A stretch of 24,376 bases of DNA, taken from assembly GCA_004376975.1 (NCBI GenBank), contig SOJA01000067.1:1-24376 (forward strand), written 5' to 3'. Position numbers and translations under genes: made by a program. Every line of letters starts with the position of its first letter. Within the stretch, counting starts at the first letter, position 1. A model generated the notes under the pieces. It was not told where the DNA came from, did not search any database, and saw only the letters and a program-made list of their open reading frames with translations. The DNA is from Candidatus Bathyarchaeota archaeon. Lineage in GTDB: Archaea > Thermoproteota > Bathyarchaeia > Bathyarchaeales > UBA233. This document shows positions 23,415-24,376 of the stretch, in pieces.

Positions 23415-23825
23415 CTACTTTTTCAGAGTCTTGTGCCATTCAACTGCTTGATTATGATTCATTATCTTGGCTAGTTCCGCCTGAAGATTTGATGGGTTGA
23501 CTATTAGTAACCAGCCTTTTTCATAAGGGTCTTCATTTAGGATTTCCGGTTTTGACTGGACTTCTGCGTTGATTTCCTCAATCGTTCCGCTTATGGGCGC
23601 GATCAAATCTGAAACGGCTTTTACGGATTCGACCGTTCCATATGGCTCATTTTGGCTTAATGTTGCTCCAGAATCTGGCAGCTCGGCATAAACGATTTCT
23701 CGCAGTTGTTTTTGGGCATAGTCTGTCATGCCAACACGAACTTTATCACCTTCAACTTTAACCCATTCAAAATCCTTCGTGTAGTATAGGCCTTCAAGCA
23801 CTTCACATCCCTCTACTTTCACCAT
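23415..23825 (-). CDS. gcvH: Glycine cleavage system H protein (lipoyl carrier)
   Basis: The protein of about 136 residues is a typical GcvH. GLYYTKDFEWVKVEGDKVRVGMTDYAQ is followed by IVYAELPDSGATL, then YGTVESVKAVSDLIAPISG with Lys69 as the lipoylated residue, and NEDPYEKGWLLIV. It shuttles the aminomethyl group between GcvP, GcvT and lipoamide dehydrogenase. No GcvT or GcvP lies in the window, so those partners must be elsewhere, or the protein serves another lipoyl pathway. ATG 23825 has GGTGA seven bases before it and is preferred over TTG 23843. A TATA-like CTTTTAAAGG (23871-23880) marks its own promoter. Confidence 0.95.
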   Translation of the reverse strand: MVKVEGCEVLEGLYYTKDFEWVKVEGDKVRVGMTDYAQKQLREIVYAELPDSGATLSQNEPYGTVESVKAVSDLIAPISGTIEEINAEVQSKPEILNEDPYEKGWLLIVNPSNLQAELAKIMNHNQAVEWHKTLKK

Positions 23826-23870
23826 ATTCACTTCACCTTTCAAGTAATTACTATTCTTTTCACATATCAG

Positions 23871-23880
23871 CCTTTAAAAG
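23871..23880 (-). promoter_or_regulatory. TATA-like box of the gcvH operon
   Basis: CTTTTAAAGG on the minus strand lies about 50 bases before ATG 23825. Usual archaeal spacing puts transcription start near 23848 and leaves a leader of about 23 bases containing GGTGA. Confidence 0.55.
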
Positions 23881-23920
23881 TTAACCGTTAATCTTTGATT
23901 ATACAAATGAAGTTTTGCCC

Positions 23921-24355
23921 TCAAACAAGCTTTGGCTTACTCATCTGAAGAGTTTTGTTCTGGAACACTGCGTCCCGGTTTAATTCTCTGTCTATTTTAT
24001 AAAGCATTTCGGCGTCTACAAACTCCTTTCGTAACAAAAGTTTTCTTATTTTCAAAAAGGCATCCTTTACGTGCATATCTACTATACCTTCACACACTAT
24101 TTGTCTTCCGTGAAGTATTGCTGCTCGCCAAACGATTCCTTCGCTTAATTGAATGTATCTCCAGCGATAACCAAAGAACTCTCCGAGTCGCCCATAATAT
24201 CCCACAAGCAGGCCATCATCATTAAACAAGATTCTAATGAAGGAATAATGAGGTGTTCTCGCCTGAAATGGCGATGTCACCCGCAAGCTCCCATTTTTCC
24301 ATTTCGATGGGCTACAGTTTTCTTTTAGATTAGAGACTTGCGTCTCAACGGTCAT
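23921..24355 (-). CDS. Unrecognised 144-residue protein upstream of gcvH
   Basis: The frame is intact, with an in-frame TGA directly before ATG 24355, so the start is well fixed. I do not recognise a family. It is soluble and mixed alpha/beta: VTSPFQARTPHYSFIRILF, DDGLLVGYYGRLGEFFGYRW, RYIQLSEGIVWRAAILHG, then a helix VKDAFLKIRKLLLRKEF and a charged tail. Strong aromatic content and the lack of membrane segments or signal peptide suggest a globular cytoplasmic protein. Its place before gcvH made me compare it with the lipoate-ligase accessory subunit LplB, but the GGK/GDFF features of that family are absent. The gap of about 95 bases with a promoter before gcvH makes co-transcription uncertain. 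Confidence 0.6.
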   Translation of the reverse strand: MTVETQVSNLKENCSPSKWKNGSLRVTSPFQARTPHYSFIRILFNDDGLLVGYYGRLGEFFGYRWRYIQLSEGIVWRAAILHGRQIVCEGIVDMHVKDAFLKIRKLLLRKEFVDAEMLYKIDRELNRDAVFQNKTLQMSKPKLV

Positions 24356-24376
24356 TCAGTTTTTTCCGGATTTTGT

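Noticed and set aside
24356..24376. Possible end of another minus-strand gene (codons for TKSGKN then stop)
   Set aside because: Only six codons are visible before the TGA next to ATG 24355, too little to call a gene.

Overview
This window reads as chromosomal DNA from an archaeon. Core genes are archaeal in type: an archaeal 3-phosphoglycerate kinase, an EndoQ-type PHP nuclease, a HerA-like ATPase and an aldehyde:ferredoxin oxidoreductase with its 4Fe-4S partner. Ribosome-binding sites are GGTGA or GGAG, TTG starts are frequent, and AT-rich boxes resembling archaeal TATA elements lie about 35-75 bases before the chosen starts. The gene set would suit an anaerobic Thermoproteota lineage such as Bathyarchaeia, but that placement is inference. 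There are no rRNA or tRNA genes, CRISPR arrays, insertion sequences or phage genes that I can support, and no gene-free stretch exceeds about 275 bases.

Layout. (1) 1-2007, minus: a HerA/FtsK-like ATPase cut by the left edge. (2) 2163-4555, minus: a coupled pair encoding a four-cluster ferredoxin-type subunit and an AOR-family oxidoreductase, divergent from a DedA/VTT membrane protein (4682-5332). (3) 5496-7518: a nitroreductase divergent from an unusual ArsR-type HTH protein fused to a large uncharacterised domain, with repeated GTTCAC motifs between them. (4) 7719-9445: an EndoQ-like deaminated-DNA nuclease and a small helical protein. (5) 9605-13279: overlapping TldD and TldE protease subunits, then a NapH-like membrane ferredoxin. 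(6) 13366-18621, minus: a carbohydrate block with a small winged-helix protein, an isolated GT-B N-terminal domain, a complete GT4 glycosyltransferase, an MFS exporter and a GH57 glycosidase. (7) 18783-19436: a NucS-like domain that has lost two catalytic residues, with a Lys/Glu/Pro-rich tail. (8) 19646-24355, minus: an unknown 144-residue protein, GcvH, a CoA-disulfide-reductase-like flavoprotein, a bacterial-type GAPDH and an archaeal PGK.

How the genes fit together. The AOR pair would move low-potential electrons between aldehydes or acids and ferredoxin. GAPDH and PGK convert glyceraldehyde-3-phosphate and 3-phosphoglycerate into each other. The GH57 and GT4 genes point to making or breaking down an alpha-glucan such as glycogen. 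Together they suggest a peptide- or sugar-using, acetogenic or fermentative lifestyle, which is inference. The items most worth a second look are the bacterial-type GAPDH beside an archaeal PGK, the Asp-for-Cys change at the AOR cluster site, the orphan GT-B half-domain coupled to a full glycosyltransferase, the degenerate NucS-like protein, and the HTH-fusion regulator with its phased repeats.
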